DNA of 64,000 nucleotides, from the NCBI RefSeq assembly GCF_023284045.1, contig NZ_JAKIKQ010000003.1:434001-498000 (forward strand). Reading direction: 5' to 3'. The translations under genes were made by a program, and so were the position numbers. Below, one piece after another: positions 19,272-28,039 of the stretch. The DNA is from Shewanella kaireitica. Lineage in GTDB: Bacteria > Pseudomonadota > Gammaproteobacteria > Enterobacterales > Shewanellaceae. Below the pieces are notes generated by a model. The model made no database searches, was not told the DNA's origin, and saw nothing but the letters and a program-made list of their open reading frames with translations. The number at the start of each line of letters is the position of its first letter. The first letter of the stretch is position 1.

Positions 19272-20501
19272 TTAAAAGAAGGTGAACAGGTTAATAACCA
19301 TTGCATTAATGATATCAATAAAAAAACCACACACTAAAGGCACTATGATAAATGCTCTATGTGCGGCACCGTACTGTTGTGTTACTGCGGTCATATTAAC
19401 AATCGCAGTCGCTGTTGAACCCAATGTCACGCCACCAAAACCTGAACAGATAACAGCCGCCTCATAATCTTTACCCATTAATCTAAATACAACAAAAAGA
19501 GTAAATACTACAGACAGTGCAACTTGCAGAATCATCACCACCGATATATAAGCCAAGCTTCCTTCAAGTTCCCATATTTTAAGGCTCATTAACGCCATAG
19601 TTAGAAACATTCCTAAGCAAATATCCTGAATCAGTGACAAGCCACTTTTTGCTTCTTCCATATAGCTAAGATCTGCCTTTTTCCTTCTTGATAAAATAGC
19701 TTTCCCACTATTACCTATGAGAATTCCGGCTAATAAGCACGAGACAAACATAGGAAGTTTCATTCCAGCTTCAGCTAATGACATATCGATGAAGTAGCCC
19801 AGCACAAGAGAAATATTAAGCCATAGCCAAGCCCTTAATACTCCAAAGTAGTTAAGCTGAAGCTGACCTGCGACGGCACCATGGCTAGCCCCAATATCCA
19901 ACTCTTGCTCTTCATTAGATTTCAAAGCATGACGCTTCATTAGATACGCTGCGATAGGCCCTCCTATCACACATGCTGCGATTAATCCGATTGTATTTGA
20001 AGCTATACCTAACTCGCTGGCATTTAAAATTCCTAACTCCTCAACAAATGTAGGCGTCCAGGCCATTGCAGTTCCAACACCACCAATCAGTGATATAGAA
20101 CCCGACATAAGCCCAGCTTTTGGATCGAGTCCAAATAAACTAGCGATACTTACACCCATGAAGTTTTGTAAGAAGATAAACACAGTGGATAAGCTAACTA
20201 AAATAAGCAGCGGTTTACCACCCCGGATTAAAGTAATAAAGTCTGCTTTTAAACCTATACCAGCAAAGAAGTACAATAATAAAATATCTTTAACATCAAG
20301 ATTAAACATTATTTGAATATCGAAGAGGTAATACAAAACGCCGACTATTGCTGCAACTGAAAATCCCCCAACAACAGGCTCTGGTATCGAGTACTTTCTC
20401 AACAGTTCAAAACGGGTAGTGTAGAACTTACCAATAAAAAGGGCGATTATTGCTAAGGTAAAAGAAACAAAATCTTTCACCTCAATTAATTGAACATCCA
20501 T
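19272..20501 (-). CDS. gltS: Sodium/glutamate symporter GltS (copy 1)
   Basis: An inner-membrane sodium-coupled glutamate transporter of the GltS (ESS) family, about 409 residues with some ten or more hydrophobic segments. Family signatures include IPEPVVGGF near the start, the re-entrant-loop-like GGVGTAMAW segment in the first half and GFGGVTLGSTATAIVNM in the second. The ATG at 20501 is preferred because it aligns with the start of the second copy (57715-58944) and has GGAG five bases upstream; two further in-frame ATGs lie at 20504 and 20528. A closely similar paralogue lies 37 kb away in this window. The gene follows an HlyD-type gene on the same strand, 100 bases away. Confidence 0.93.
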   Translation of the reverse strand: MDVQLIEVKDFVSFTLAIIALFIGKFYTTRFELLRKYSIPEPVVGGFSVAAIVGVLYYLFDIQIMFNLDVKDILLLYFFAGIGLKADFITLIRGGKPLLILVSLSTVFIFLQNFMGVSIASLFGLDPKAGLMSGSISLIGGVGTAMAWTPTFVEELGILNASELGIASNTIGLIAACVIGGPIAAYLMKRHALKSNEEQELDIGASHGAVAGQLQLNYFGVLRAWLWLNISLVLGYFIDMSLAEAGMKLPMFVSCLLAGILIGNSGKAILSRRKKADLSYMEEAKSGLSLIQDICLGMFLTMALMSLKIWELEGSLAYISVVMILQVALSVVFTLFVVFRLMGKDYEAAVICSGFGGVTLGSTATAIVNMTAVTQQYGAAHRAFIIVPLVCGFFIDIINAMVINLFTFF

Positions 20502-20603
20502 CATAACTCCAAAGGGAAAGGTGACCATTTATTTGTTGCTATAAAAAATTTAATAACCCAACACCAAAAATTGAGTGTTAGATTATTTACACAGTCTGTA
20601 TAA

Positions 20604-21827
20604 CTACATTGAATAAAAGAAAAATATCTGTGCCTTCATACGAATTATCACGCCTCTTATAACATCTAAAAAGTTTAGAAATGTAATAGGCTTCTCTGCA
20701 GCAACCCAAGCTAAGCCTGCTGCACCTACAGGTAGATCTCTCCCCTGTATTTCATCAATTTTTAAGCGTACAAAGTGATGTTTATTTGTCATGTTCTTAA
20801 TCGTTGTCTGTCGCACTCCATCCTCTTTAGCAATAAGCGAGCCCTGAGCTTCCCCCGTTGCTTCAATTATGCCTTCTACAACAGCATTAAATACTTTCCC
20901 GGGATAAACGGCACTAGCAAACTCAGCACTTTGTCCAACTTTTACATTTCTAATTGCCTGATGATTAACTCTCATTAGTACATACTTCTCATCGGTATAC
21001 ATATGCAGCCGAGGTGCGGCGCCTACGTACTGTCCTTCTCGTAAAATAAAGTTTGTCACATAGCCATTTGCTGGTGCATAAACCTTAGTATTTTCAAGGT
21101 TCCATTTTGCTTGTGCTAGCACCTCTTTTGCGCGAGCTAATTCCGCAAGCTGCTTCTCAACTTTCAGCTCGGACTTATCAATTTCAAGTTCAGCCTGAAC
21201 CTGAGAGGCCATATTTTTCCGTGACTCACTATTGAGTCTTTCCACTTGAGAAATAGCCTTTGTAATTATATTTACCTGTTCATCTAGCAGGCTTCTTGTC
21301 ACTGTATCCGGCACTTTAGCGTTTTGCTTCTTATAGCGCTCTAATGTCTTCTCTTTCCATGCAAGATCATCGACAGCAGCGACATATTCAGATTGAATAA
21401 TTCGCATGTCGAGCTTAACCAACGCTAATCTTTCATTCGTTACCAATAATTCTCTTTGTGAAGTTGAAATCTCAACTTTTTGAGTATTCACATCAATTTG
21501 TGCTTGATTAACCGATATTTGATAGGGTTTATCATCAAGTTCATATATTAATTGCCCTTTTTTAACCCTTTCATTAGGCTTTACGAATAATGATTTTATA
21601 TTCCCTTTAATCTGCGTAGATGCAGGTCTTAATTGTATATGCGGTGATTGCACAAGGGAGCCGCCAGACATATCCATAGGGGTATAGTTAAGTAAACCAA
21701 CCCAAACAAAAAGCAACCATAGGGTTCCACCTGCATAAGAAAATGACTTTGTGAACTTATTCCAAGGCATTCCTACCAATCGCAATATATAAATAAGTAG
21801 TGCCCAAACTGCTAAACCTTCAATCAT
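20604..21827 (-). CDS. HlyD-family membrane fusion protein (YiaV/YibH-like)
   Basis: A 407-residue periplasmic adaptor protein anchored in the inner membrane by N-terminal hydrophobic segments (about residues 3-20 and 29-48). It has the split biotinyl-lipoyl-like motif (IKSLFVKPNERVKKGQLIYE near residue 80 and VYAPANGYVTNF near 255) flanking a long coiled-coil hairpin rich in Glu, Lys and Gln (about 105-240), then a beta-barrel domain. The preceding gene encodes a DUF3302 membrane protein only 11 bases away, the arrangement of E. coli yiaW-yiaV and yibI-yibH. No ABC, MFS or RND transporter gene is next to it, so its export partner is unknown. AGGGGAAGG provides a strong ribosome site. Confidence 0.87.
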   Translation of the reverse strand: MIEGLAVWALLIYILRLVGMPWNKFTKSFSYAGGTLWLLFVWVGLLNYTPMDMSGGSLVQSPHIQLRPASTQIKGNIKSLFVKPNERVKKGQLIYELDDKPYQISVNQAQIDVNTQKVEISTSQRELLVTNERLALVKLDMRIIQSEYVAAVDDLAWKEKTLERYKKQNAKVPDTVTRSLLDEQVNIITKAISQVERLNSESRKNMASQVQAELEIDKSELKVEKQLAELARAKEVLAQAKWNLENTKVYAPANGYVTNFILREGQYVGAAPRLHMYTDEKYVLMRVNHQAIRNVKVGQSAEFASAVYPGKVFNAVVEGIIEATGEAQGSLIAKEDGVRQTTIKNMTNKHHFVRLKIDEIQGRDLPVGAAGLAWVAAEKPITFLNFLDVIRGVIIRMKAQIFFFYSM

Positions 21828-21838
21828 AACCTTCCCCT

Positions 21839-22153
21839 TTAGCTATTGTCGGCTTGATTTTCAAACCAGATATCCCTGACTTTACGCAAGGCTTGTTCGC
21901 CATCAACAAATGCTATAATTACCGCCAAGATCCATACCCAGTGCCAAACAAAGCCGATCCAGGTGAGCACAGTTATCAAACCAATTTGCTGGTGTTCACT
22001 ACGGTGCGCTTTATCAATGGGAATTTCATGAACCTTCCAAAAACCTATGGCTAACATGGCAATAACCCCAACCATAACGACAGTCGCAGCTATATGTAGC
22101 CCTGTGTCTACCCCCGTTTCAACAAATGGCATACTCACTAAACTCATATACAT
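21839..22153 (-). CDS. DUF3302 inner-membrane protein (YiaW/YibI-like)
   Basis: A 104-residue inner-membrane protein with two hydrophobic helices (about residues 20-42 and 60-84) linked by a charged HEIPIDKAHRSEHQ loop, matching the DUF3302 family. It lies directly upstream of an HlyD-type adaptor gene, as in the E. coli yiaWV and yibIH pairs, and the two surely form an operon. GAGG lies just before the start; a second in-frame ATG two codons on is about as good. The molecular function of DUF3302 proteins is not known to me. Confidence 0.85.
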   Translation of the reverse strand: MYMSLVSMPFVETGVDTGLHIAATVVMVGVIAMLAIGFWKVHEIPIDKAHRSEHQQIGLITVLTWIGFVWHWVWILAVIIAFVDGEQALRKVRDIWFENQADNS

Positions 22154-22259
22154 TACCTCGATGAAAATTAATGTAGATAGTTTGTAGGCTGCACTACAAT
22201 TAAGATAGTGAATGGAGGCTTAGTGACTTTAAGACTGGGTTCTTTGATAGAATCGCTCT

Positions 22260-22318
22260 GTTACTAAGTGACGACTTAGCAACAAAACAACTCAGAAAAT
22301 AACACTATGATCAGTGTT
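22260..22318. promoter_or_regulatory. Two inverted repeats upstream of the DUF3302-HlyD operon
   Basis: Within the 265-base region between the leftward DUF3302 gene and the rightward LytTR remnant lie two dyads: GTTACTAAGT/ACTTAGCAAC around GACG (22260-22283, one mismatch) and AACACT/AGTGTT (22301-22318). Either could be a regulator-binding site. No factor can be named. Confidence 0.3.
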
Positions 22319-22419
22319 TTGATTAATCGGAGCAGATTTCATACTTTGCTCAATGGAATATAGTCATCTAATACGATTTCCATTACTTAATATATCCCTC
22401 ATCCCAAGTAACATTGTAG

Positions 22420-23144
22420 TGGTCACTAAAAACTGTACTGATAGACGATGAACATACTCCCTTGAACTACTCAAAAAATACTGTAGCCAAACAAGTGAAA
22501 TTAAAGTTAATGCCTCATTCTCCGACCCTTTTACTCGCAGTCAGTTTTATTCAAAACAATTTGGTCGTTCTCATTATTGTCGATGTTGATATGCCGGGCT
22601 TACGTGGCGTAGAGCTGACTCAAAATCTTAACCCATCCTATGGCATCCTTCCTTGTCACTGTGCACGAACAGTATACAGCCGAGGAATTTGCCTTGGATG
22701 TCTTAGGGTATCTATTAAAGCCTGTAATGTTAGGGCGTTTTCTCAAGGCTATTAATAAAGTCATATAGCGCCATAGAACGCAACAACTTACGACTCAGGA
22801 CACGCCCCAAAAATATATTTTCGTCTAGGAAGGTCAATTGCGCCGCAGGATTAACAGCCCACAAATCAACCACATCCGGTCTCAAAACGACTACCTGTCA
22901 GTACATTTTTCAGCGAGTGATAGAGACCAAAATCAACTCAGCAGTAGCCTATTGCGACTCTATACTATTCAGGTCTGACCGAATTTCTTACATGTTGCCC
23001 TCCCGAGACTTTGTACTATTCCACCGCTCAAGCGTAATTAATTTAGCCAAAGTAGAATATGTCGAGAAAGAGCACTTAGTCATCGAAGGAAAAGACCTGA
23101 GTACCGATAAAACCTATCGAAGCCACTTGCTATCTTTACTTTAG
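22420..23144 (+). pseudogene. Degenerate LytTR-family response regulator
   Basis: The remains of a response regulator with a LytTR DNA-binding domain. A receiver start is readable as TVLIDDEHTP from 22432, the phosphorylation-site region as IVDVDMPGLRGVEL near 22580-22620 in another frame, and the end of the LytTR domain as DFVLFHRSSVINLAKVEYV near 23010-23080. These pieces lie in different frames with stop codons between them, and no start codon precedes the receiver part in frame (a TAG lies five codons upstream). At least three frame changes are needed. No sensor kinase gene is next to it. The region cannot make a working regulator. Confidence 0.82.
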
Positions 23145-23406
23145 CCGCTGTAGCAATAGCCTCTAAATTTTGCAACAAACTAAGCTGTAGTGCTGCTGTA
23201 ATCCTTCCAGGTTTAAATGAATCGCTTGGGTTTTGTCACTACCTAAAAGCGGGATTGTACGAAACAAGCAGGCGCCAAGATTGGCAATATTGCAATCAAC
23301 CAGCCTTTCCAGCCTGTAACAAAGCGAATTATCCAGCCACTGCTACAATTAACTCATATTGACATCATCCTATAGCACTCAATGTGCTGTTCTTAAAGGC
23401 GCCTAA

Positions 23407-25038
23407 TTGACATTGAGAACCTTGAGCTTTAATCAACTACAAATTAGAGTATTTACCATCATCGTAATATTATTCACAGCGGTGATTTTCAGCTATCGCT
23501 TTTTTATTCAAATACCACAACTTGAAGCGACTATGTTAAAGCTTTCAGAAAGAGAGCTTAACAGCATGATTTTTGCTATTAAGCGGATCAATAAACCTAT
23601 GGTAACCCTTAATTATGACTATGCGGTTTGGGATGAAACCTTTGAATATGTACAACAACCGACCTCTAAGCATAGTTTGCGTTATCTGGTTGAAAACTTT
23701 TTAAATGATACATTTATCCGTTTAGAGATTGACGGCGTTTTTATCTTAAATAGCCAAGCAGAATTATTATATTCAAAAGGCTTCCACCACAAAAACAAAC
23801 ATGATTTAACCTTTAACTTCCACCAGTTTGGTACATTTCCTGAAAATAGAGTACTCGTCGATACTCCTTATAATGGCAAAAAAGTTTTAGCTAAAACAGG
23901 AGTGGTATCAACTCAGTCAGGCCCAGCACTGTATAGCTCAACCCCAATATTATTATCAGATAAAAGTTTACCCTCTAATGGCTTTCTAGTATTCATACGC
24001 TTGATTAACCAAAAACTGATTGATGAGATCTCACAATTTACAGCAACACCAGTTGTAATGACGCCCATCAATAGTCAACAAGAAGCTAAAGGCCTTAAAG
24101 ATTGGGATGCAGAAGTAAAACTGACTCAAATATTACCCTTTTCCCAAAGAGTCATTCGTAACACTAAAGGAGAGGCAATACTGAAATTGACGCTATATCA
24201 TACCAATAGCCAAGCGCCATCGATTTGGGGAGTTGGCATGATTAGCTTAGTCTTCGCCATGATAGTGCTCTTAATTACTGTTTACCTTTTACTCGCAGGA
24301 TTTATTATTCGCCCAGTTCAACGTCTTGCCCGAAATATCAAAGCGATGGACAAAAAACAAAAATATAAAGAGCTGCCTAAGAACTACATCATTACTGAAC
24401 TTAGAAAAATATCGTTTCATTTTAACGCTCTAATGGGCACAGTACAGCGGCAAAATACTCTGCTTAGCCACCAAGTTTATGTCGATGAGTTAACGCAAAT
24501 AGCCAACCGCCGTGCTTTTGAACTACACCTAGAAACACAAATTCAATTGTTAAAGCGACAAAATATCGGTTTTACGCTCATCTTGGGCGATATCGATTAC
24601 TTTAAAAAATACAATGATACCTTAGGGCATTTAGCGGGGGATGAAGCATTAAAAGAGGTCGCTAAGATGTTAGAACAACACTTTAAGCGAGCTGAAGATA
24701 TGTGCGCACGCTTTGGTGGAGAGGAGTTCATAATGCTCTACAGTGATATTCCATTTGCCCCGTTAGAGCGTAAATTGTCGGAAATATTACAGTCGTTACA
24801 GCATAGAGCTTTACCTCACCCAAGCTCAGAAGTCAGCGACTATATCACCGTCAGCTTTGGTGTGTGCCAAGTTCTACCTATGCCCAACCACTCTTATCAA
24901 GGTAGCAGCTTTGTGACAGGTAAACAGATTACAGAGATGGCTGATAAGGCACTTTATCAAGCGAAGGAAAACGGACGTAATCAATATTATAAGGTGACCA
25001 TAATGGCTAATGATGTCACCTCTACTGATGAGGATTAA
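23407..25038 (+). CDS. CHASE4-HAMP-GGDEF diguanylate cyclase
   Basis: A 543-residue membrane-bound diguanylate cyclase that makes c-di-GMP. A first membrane segment (about residues 15-34) leads to a periplasmic CHASE4 sensor (signature YDYAVWDETFEYV near residue 74), then a second membrane segment (about 277-300), a HAMP linker and a GGDEF domain. The active-site motif is GGEEF at residues 437-441, and RAED at 428-431 sits exactly where the product-inhibition I-site belongs, so feedback control is likely. The start is an unusual TTG at 23407: a stop lies just upstream, AAAGG is suitably spaced, and later ATGs would remove the first membrane helix. It stands alone, downstream of the LytTR remnant. 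Confidence 0.9.
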   Translation: MTLRTLSFNQLQIRVFTIIVILFTAVIFSYRFFIQIPQLEATMLKLSERELNSMIFAIKRINKPMVTLNYDYAVWDETFEYVQQPTSKHSLRYLVENFLNDTFIRLEIDGVFILNSQAELLYSKGFHHKNKHDLTFNFHQFGTFPENRVLVDTPYNGKKVLAKTGVVSTQSGPALYSSTPILLSDKSLPSNGFLVFIRLINQKLIDEISQFTATPVVMTPINSQQEAKGLKDWDAEVKLTQILPFSQRVIRNTKGEAILKLTLYHTNSQAPSIWGVGMISLVFAMIVLLITVYLLLAGFIIRPVQRLARNIKAMDKKQKYKELPKNYIITELRKISFHFNALMGTVQRQNTLLSHQVYVDELTQIANRRAFELHLETQIQLLKRQNIGFTLILGDIDYFKKYNDTLGHLAGDEALKEVAKMLEQHFKRAEDMCARFGGEEFIMLYSDIPFAPLERKLSEILQSLQHRALPHPSSEVSDYITVSFGVCQVLPMPNHSYQGSSFVTGKQITEMADKALYQAKENGRNQYYKVTIMANDVTSTDED

Positions 25039-25277
25039 CAATTAAATAAAGGACTAGTTCAGGCTTTACTGCAAGCAGCACTGCGGATGCACTTCCATTG
25101 ATATAAATACCATGAAGTAGTACAAGCTATGTTAATTGCTACAGCGTGCTAGCAGTTAAACCACAAGGCAATAAGTGCAACTTGTTTTGCTTTACTTGGT
25201 TCCATACAAAGACACTGCTCCCTTTATTGCAAGTCAGTTGGCGTAGATTGAGCGCTGCATTCTAAATGGCGTTAACA

Positions 25278-25907
25278 TTATGACTTTGCTAAATAAGCAA
25301 ATAGTACTTCTGGCAACTCTTTGGTAAACTCGGCAGCAGTTAAACTGCAAGCAGTAGCTGGTGTTAACCCAGGGTAAAGTACTTTGTCCAGCAAGGTATT
25401 TATCATCATATAGACACAGATGTCGCTTGCTTGCGATTTATCGACTGCGCTGATCTCCTTGTCAAAACGCAATAAAATCGCCGATAGTTTTTGATAAACG
25501 ACATCTCTATTCACCACTTTATCTGACGCTAATATTTCAGAATGAAGCCTCGAATTTAAATGCAATGTGCGAAATACACTCTCCTTTTCTAATAAAAAAA
25601 CATAAGTCGCGTTAGCCATTTGCACCAAAGCATCATGTAAGCTTTGGTACTCTTCAGCTTCCATTGTGCTAACCCACACCATCAAATCATGACCAAAATC
25701 CTGATACAACAATGGCAATAGTGATTCTTTATCCTTAAAGCGACGATAGAAGGTACCCACTGAAACTCCAGCGGTATCAGCGATATCTTTAATACTAATA
25801 TGTTCGAAGAATTTATCAGCTAAACAGATGTGCAATGCTTTCAATAGATTTTTCTGAGTATCTAAACTGCGCCGTTGTTTCGGCGCTAAATCACGTTCAG
25901 TGGACAT
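25278..25907 (-). CDS. TetR-family transcriptional regulator
   Basis: A 209-residue TetR-type repressor. The N-terminal helix-turn-helix is clear (ISIKDIADTAGVSVGTFYRR, about residues 37-56, followed by FKDKESLL). The C-terminal helical domain would bind a small hydrophobic ligand or sense membrane state; its class is not recognisable. The next gene upstream on the same strand encodes an LpxR-like lipid A deacylase, 158 bases away, so they may share transcription or regulation. That link is inferred. Confidence 0.88.
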   Translation of the reverse strand: MSTERDLAPKQRRSLDTQKNLLKALHICLADKFFEHISIKDIADTAGVSVGTFYRRFKDKESLLPLLYQDFGHDLMVWVSTMEAEEYQSLHDALVQMANATYVFLLEKESVFRTLHLNSRLHSEILASDKVVNRDVVYQKLSAILLRFDKEISAVDKSQASDICVYMMINTLLDKVLYPGLTPATACSLTAAEFTKELPEVLFAYLAKS

Positions 25908-26065
25908 ACTTTAGGACATTTGAGTAAAATTTAGAGGGGCATAATAGCAGATTATCCCATGCAATAGACTAGCTACCAGACTACATAGCCTATTAACTTG
26001 CCATTAGTGTTTACGCTGTATTAGCCTGGGTGTTACAGTCAACCAATAGGTAATATGCCTAGATC

Positions 26066-27094
26066 TTAATAATGATAACTTATGCTTGCGGCGCCATAAT
26101 TGGTGTCAGATATTTGTCCTTCGAAATGGTCGCTACCGCGCAGCGTTGAAAATAAGATCCCCCAACTCCCCCACCGCATGGCAAACCCCATACTCAATTG
26201 ACCTTGCTCATTGATCAATTCAACAGAGTGGCTATCTTTGAAAGTATTACCATCAAGCGTAATATCATTTAGCACATAGCCACCATAAGCTGAAAAAAAC
26301 AACATCCAGTTAAAACCTTTATCAGACATATAAGCATAGGGATTAGCACTATGCGATGCGGTTGGATTAATACTGGCGTAGGTTTCATCAAGGCCACTGC
26401 CGATCCTAAATGTTAAACCGAAGCCAGCATCAGTGCGTAAATTTCCCAGTCCAGCTTGACTGTAAAAACTCACATCTGTTGCCACATTATCTGTCAGCGC
26501 TAAGTGACCAAAGCGATGTAAGTATTCTGACTCAATGCGAAACACAGCTTCATTCTCAAGTTGGTTATCCCAACCTTGAGGATCTCTAGCATCAATAACC
26601 GCGTGAATCATACTTTGAGTTTGTTGAGCTAATGAGGCTGGACCAACGACCCCTAAATTAAGTGCAAGGCTTGTAGCGACATTGTCATCATACTGGCGTA
26701 ATTTAGCTTGCCACAACAACACTCCAGCATAAGGCCTATCATCAGTAAGCAACTGATAGGTATCTAGATCTGACGGAGTAAACATGCCCTGTAAGATGGC
26801 ATAACTAATGCTGTACTGCCCGTTACGGCCCTGATTGATATAACTCCAACCACTCGCAGCACGGATCCAAGCTGGCATATCAATATCGTCAAACCCCTGA
26901 ACAGCAGAGTCACCCCACGCATACCCCACACCATTACTGTAACCATCATCAGTAGGCTCAATTACGCCGAAAGCATCATTTTCAAAGGTAAACTGCCCCC
27001 AGTGACTTGGCTTAAACTCTGTTTCGCTGGCAGCTGCAGCATGCCAAAAAAGCATTAAGCCACAAATGTTAAATAATAAAGTATGTTTTTGCAC
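26066..27094 (-). CDS. LpxR-like lipid A deacylase (DUF2219), outer membrane
   Basis: A 342-residue outer-membrane beta-barrel of the LpxR/DUF2219 family. LpxR enzymes remove the 3'-acyloxyacyl chains from lipid A, which alters surface charge and host recognition. The N-terminal signal peptide (ending near AAASE) is followed by the family signature FTFENDAFG and TDDGYSNGVGYAWG, which carries the conserved Asn, Asp and Ser/Thr positions. The chain ends NYGAASISYHY with a terminal aromatic residue, as barrels do. It lies upstream of a TetR regulator gene on the same strand. Enzyme activity is inferred from family membership; the catalytic His cannot be assigned with certainty by eye. Confidence 0.8.
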   Translation of the reverse strand: MQKHTLLFNICGLMLFWHAAAASETEFKPSHWGQFTFENDAFGVIEPTDDGYSNGVGYAWGDSAVQGFDDIDMPAWIRAASGWSYINQGRNGQYSISYAILQGMFTPSDLDTYQLLTDDRPYAGVLLWQAKLRQYDDNVATSLALNLGVVGPASLAQQTQSMIHAVIDARDPQGWDNQLENEAVFRIESEYLHRFGHLALTDNVATDVSFYSQAGLGNLRTDAGFGLTFRIGSGLDETYASINPTASHSANPYAYMSDKGFNWMLFFSAYGGYVLNDITLDGNTFKDSHSVELINEQGQLSMGFAMRWGSWGILFSTLRGSDHFEGQISDTNYGAASISYHY

Positions 27095-27232
27095 GCAATA
27101 TCAAGGTTCTAAGGAGAGGTAGAGTAATTATAGGTGAGGCTTTATGAAGGGCGAAGTAAATAAGTCGCATTTCCTCTTATAGATCGCAGAAATGACACTA
27201 ACATCGTTTCAATAGAAGTCATGATTAGAGAG

Positions 27233-27748
27233 TCAAAGACGAGTCAACTTCTCATCTTTTTTAAATCGAATCCCCTCTTGGGCTAACTCCACATCAATAT
27301 TGCAATCTACCTGAGATTGGTCGAGTTTTTCACAGCGGTTGAGTGTCAACTCGTACTGCTCATTTGCTAAGGCAGACATGACCTCATCACAACTAAAAGA
27401 TTTTTGATTTATCTCTTTAAAACATAAGCCCTGTTTGCTGGTTTCATCGCCATCTTTAGCAACTAAATAATCCCAGTCATCACCCCATGACTTAATTCTC
27501 ATTGTGTACTTTTCATCGTCAGTAAATATAGTCAACTCAGGGGCAACTTTTACACCAAATTCCATCTCATTGATTGCATAAATACCAATATCACAAGCCA
27601 CTGATTCCTGTTGAGTATCCGTGCTGAAGCGAGTGCTTTCGGCTGCGAGTGCAATCTGAAAAGTGAGATCTTTTTGACATGCAGATAAGCTTAGCAGTCC
27701 CACACTAATAACAAGGTATGTAGCCAGGTTCATTGCGTAATTATTCAT
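27233..27748 (-). CDS. Hypothetical lipoprotein
   Basis: A 171-residue exported protein I do not recognise. It starts with a lipoprotein signal whose lipobox is LSAC (Cys24), followed by a Gln-Lys-Asp stretch. Five further Cys residues are spread over the mature part, which suggests disulfides in the periplasm. ATG at 27748 is used; a second in-frame ATG five codons in also gives a good signal peptide. It is transcribed leftward toward the LpxR-like gene, about 140 bases away. Confidence 0.65.
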   Translation of the reverse strand: MNNYAMNLATYLVISVGLLSLSACQKDLTFQIALAAESTRFSTDTQQESVACDIGIYAINEMEFGVKVAPELTIFTDDEKYTMRIKSWGDDWDYLVAKDGDETSKQGLCFKEINQKSFSCDEVMSALANEQYELTLNRCEKLDQSQVDCNIDVELAQEGIRFKKDEKLTRL

Positions 27749-27849
27749 AAGTGTAATTATTTGTATCCAATACTAACAAAGATACAGGCGATTGTTTAGC
27801 GCTACGAAGGGAAGCTAACTACAAGAAATAAGTTATTACCAAATTGCAT

Positions 27850-27999
27850 ATGCACTTTTCTAGAATGAATATTCAACCAGACCAAAAAAAGCAAACATAT
27901 AAACTGATTGACAGCGACTTATTAGGATTAAATCCTTTTCAAATTAAAAGCCAATTTGCGAATAAAAGTTCACATTTCTGCAAATCCACCACTGATTAA
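27850..27999 (+). CDS. Possible small protein of 49 residues
   Basis: A short ORF with ATGs at 27850 and 27865 (49 or 44 residues) fills part of a 290-base gap. It is polar and Lys/Gln-rich, with no recognised motif and only a weak ribosome site, and its TAA falls inside the 5' arm of the hairpin at 27994-28019. It may be chance. Confidence 0.2.
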   Translation: MHFSRMNIQPDQKKQTYKLIDSDLLGLNPFQIKSQFANKSSHFCKSTTD

Positions 28000-28019
28000 G
28001 GGCAAAAGTGCCCTTAATC
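27994..28019 (-). terminator. Hairpin downstream of the penicillin-acylase gene
   Basis: A perfect 10-bp stem (GATTAAGGGC/GCCCTTAATC, loop AAAAGT) lies 21 bases past the leftward gene's stop. A U-tract is weak on both strands, so it may be a terminator or a stabilising 3' hairpin. Confidence 0.6.
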
Positions 28020-28039
28020 CTGCTAAAAAGCCTTATCAG

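Noticed and set aside
20604..22153. HlyD-DUF3302 pair as part of an RND or ABC export operon
   Set aside because: No transporter or outer-membrane channel gene is adjacent; the neighbour is a glutamate symporter with its own function.
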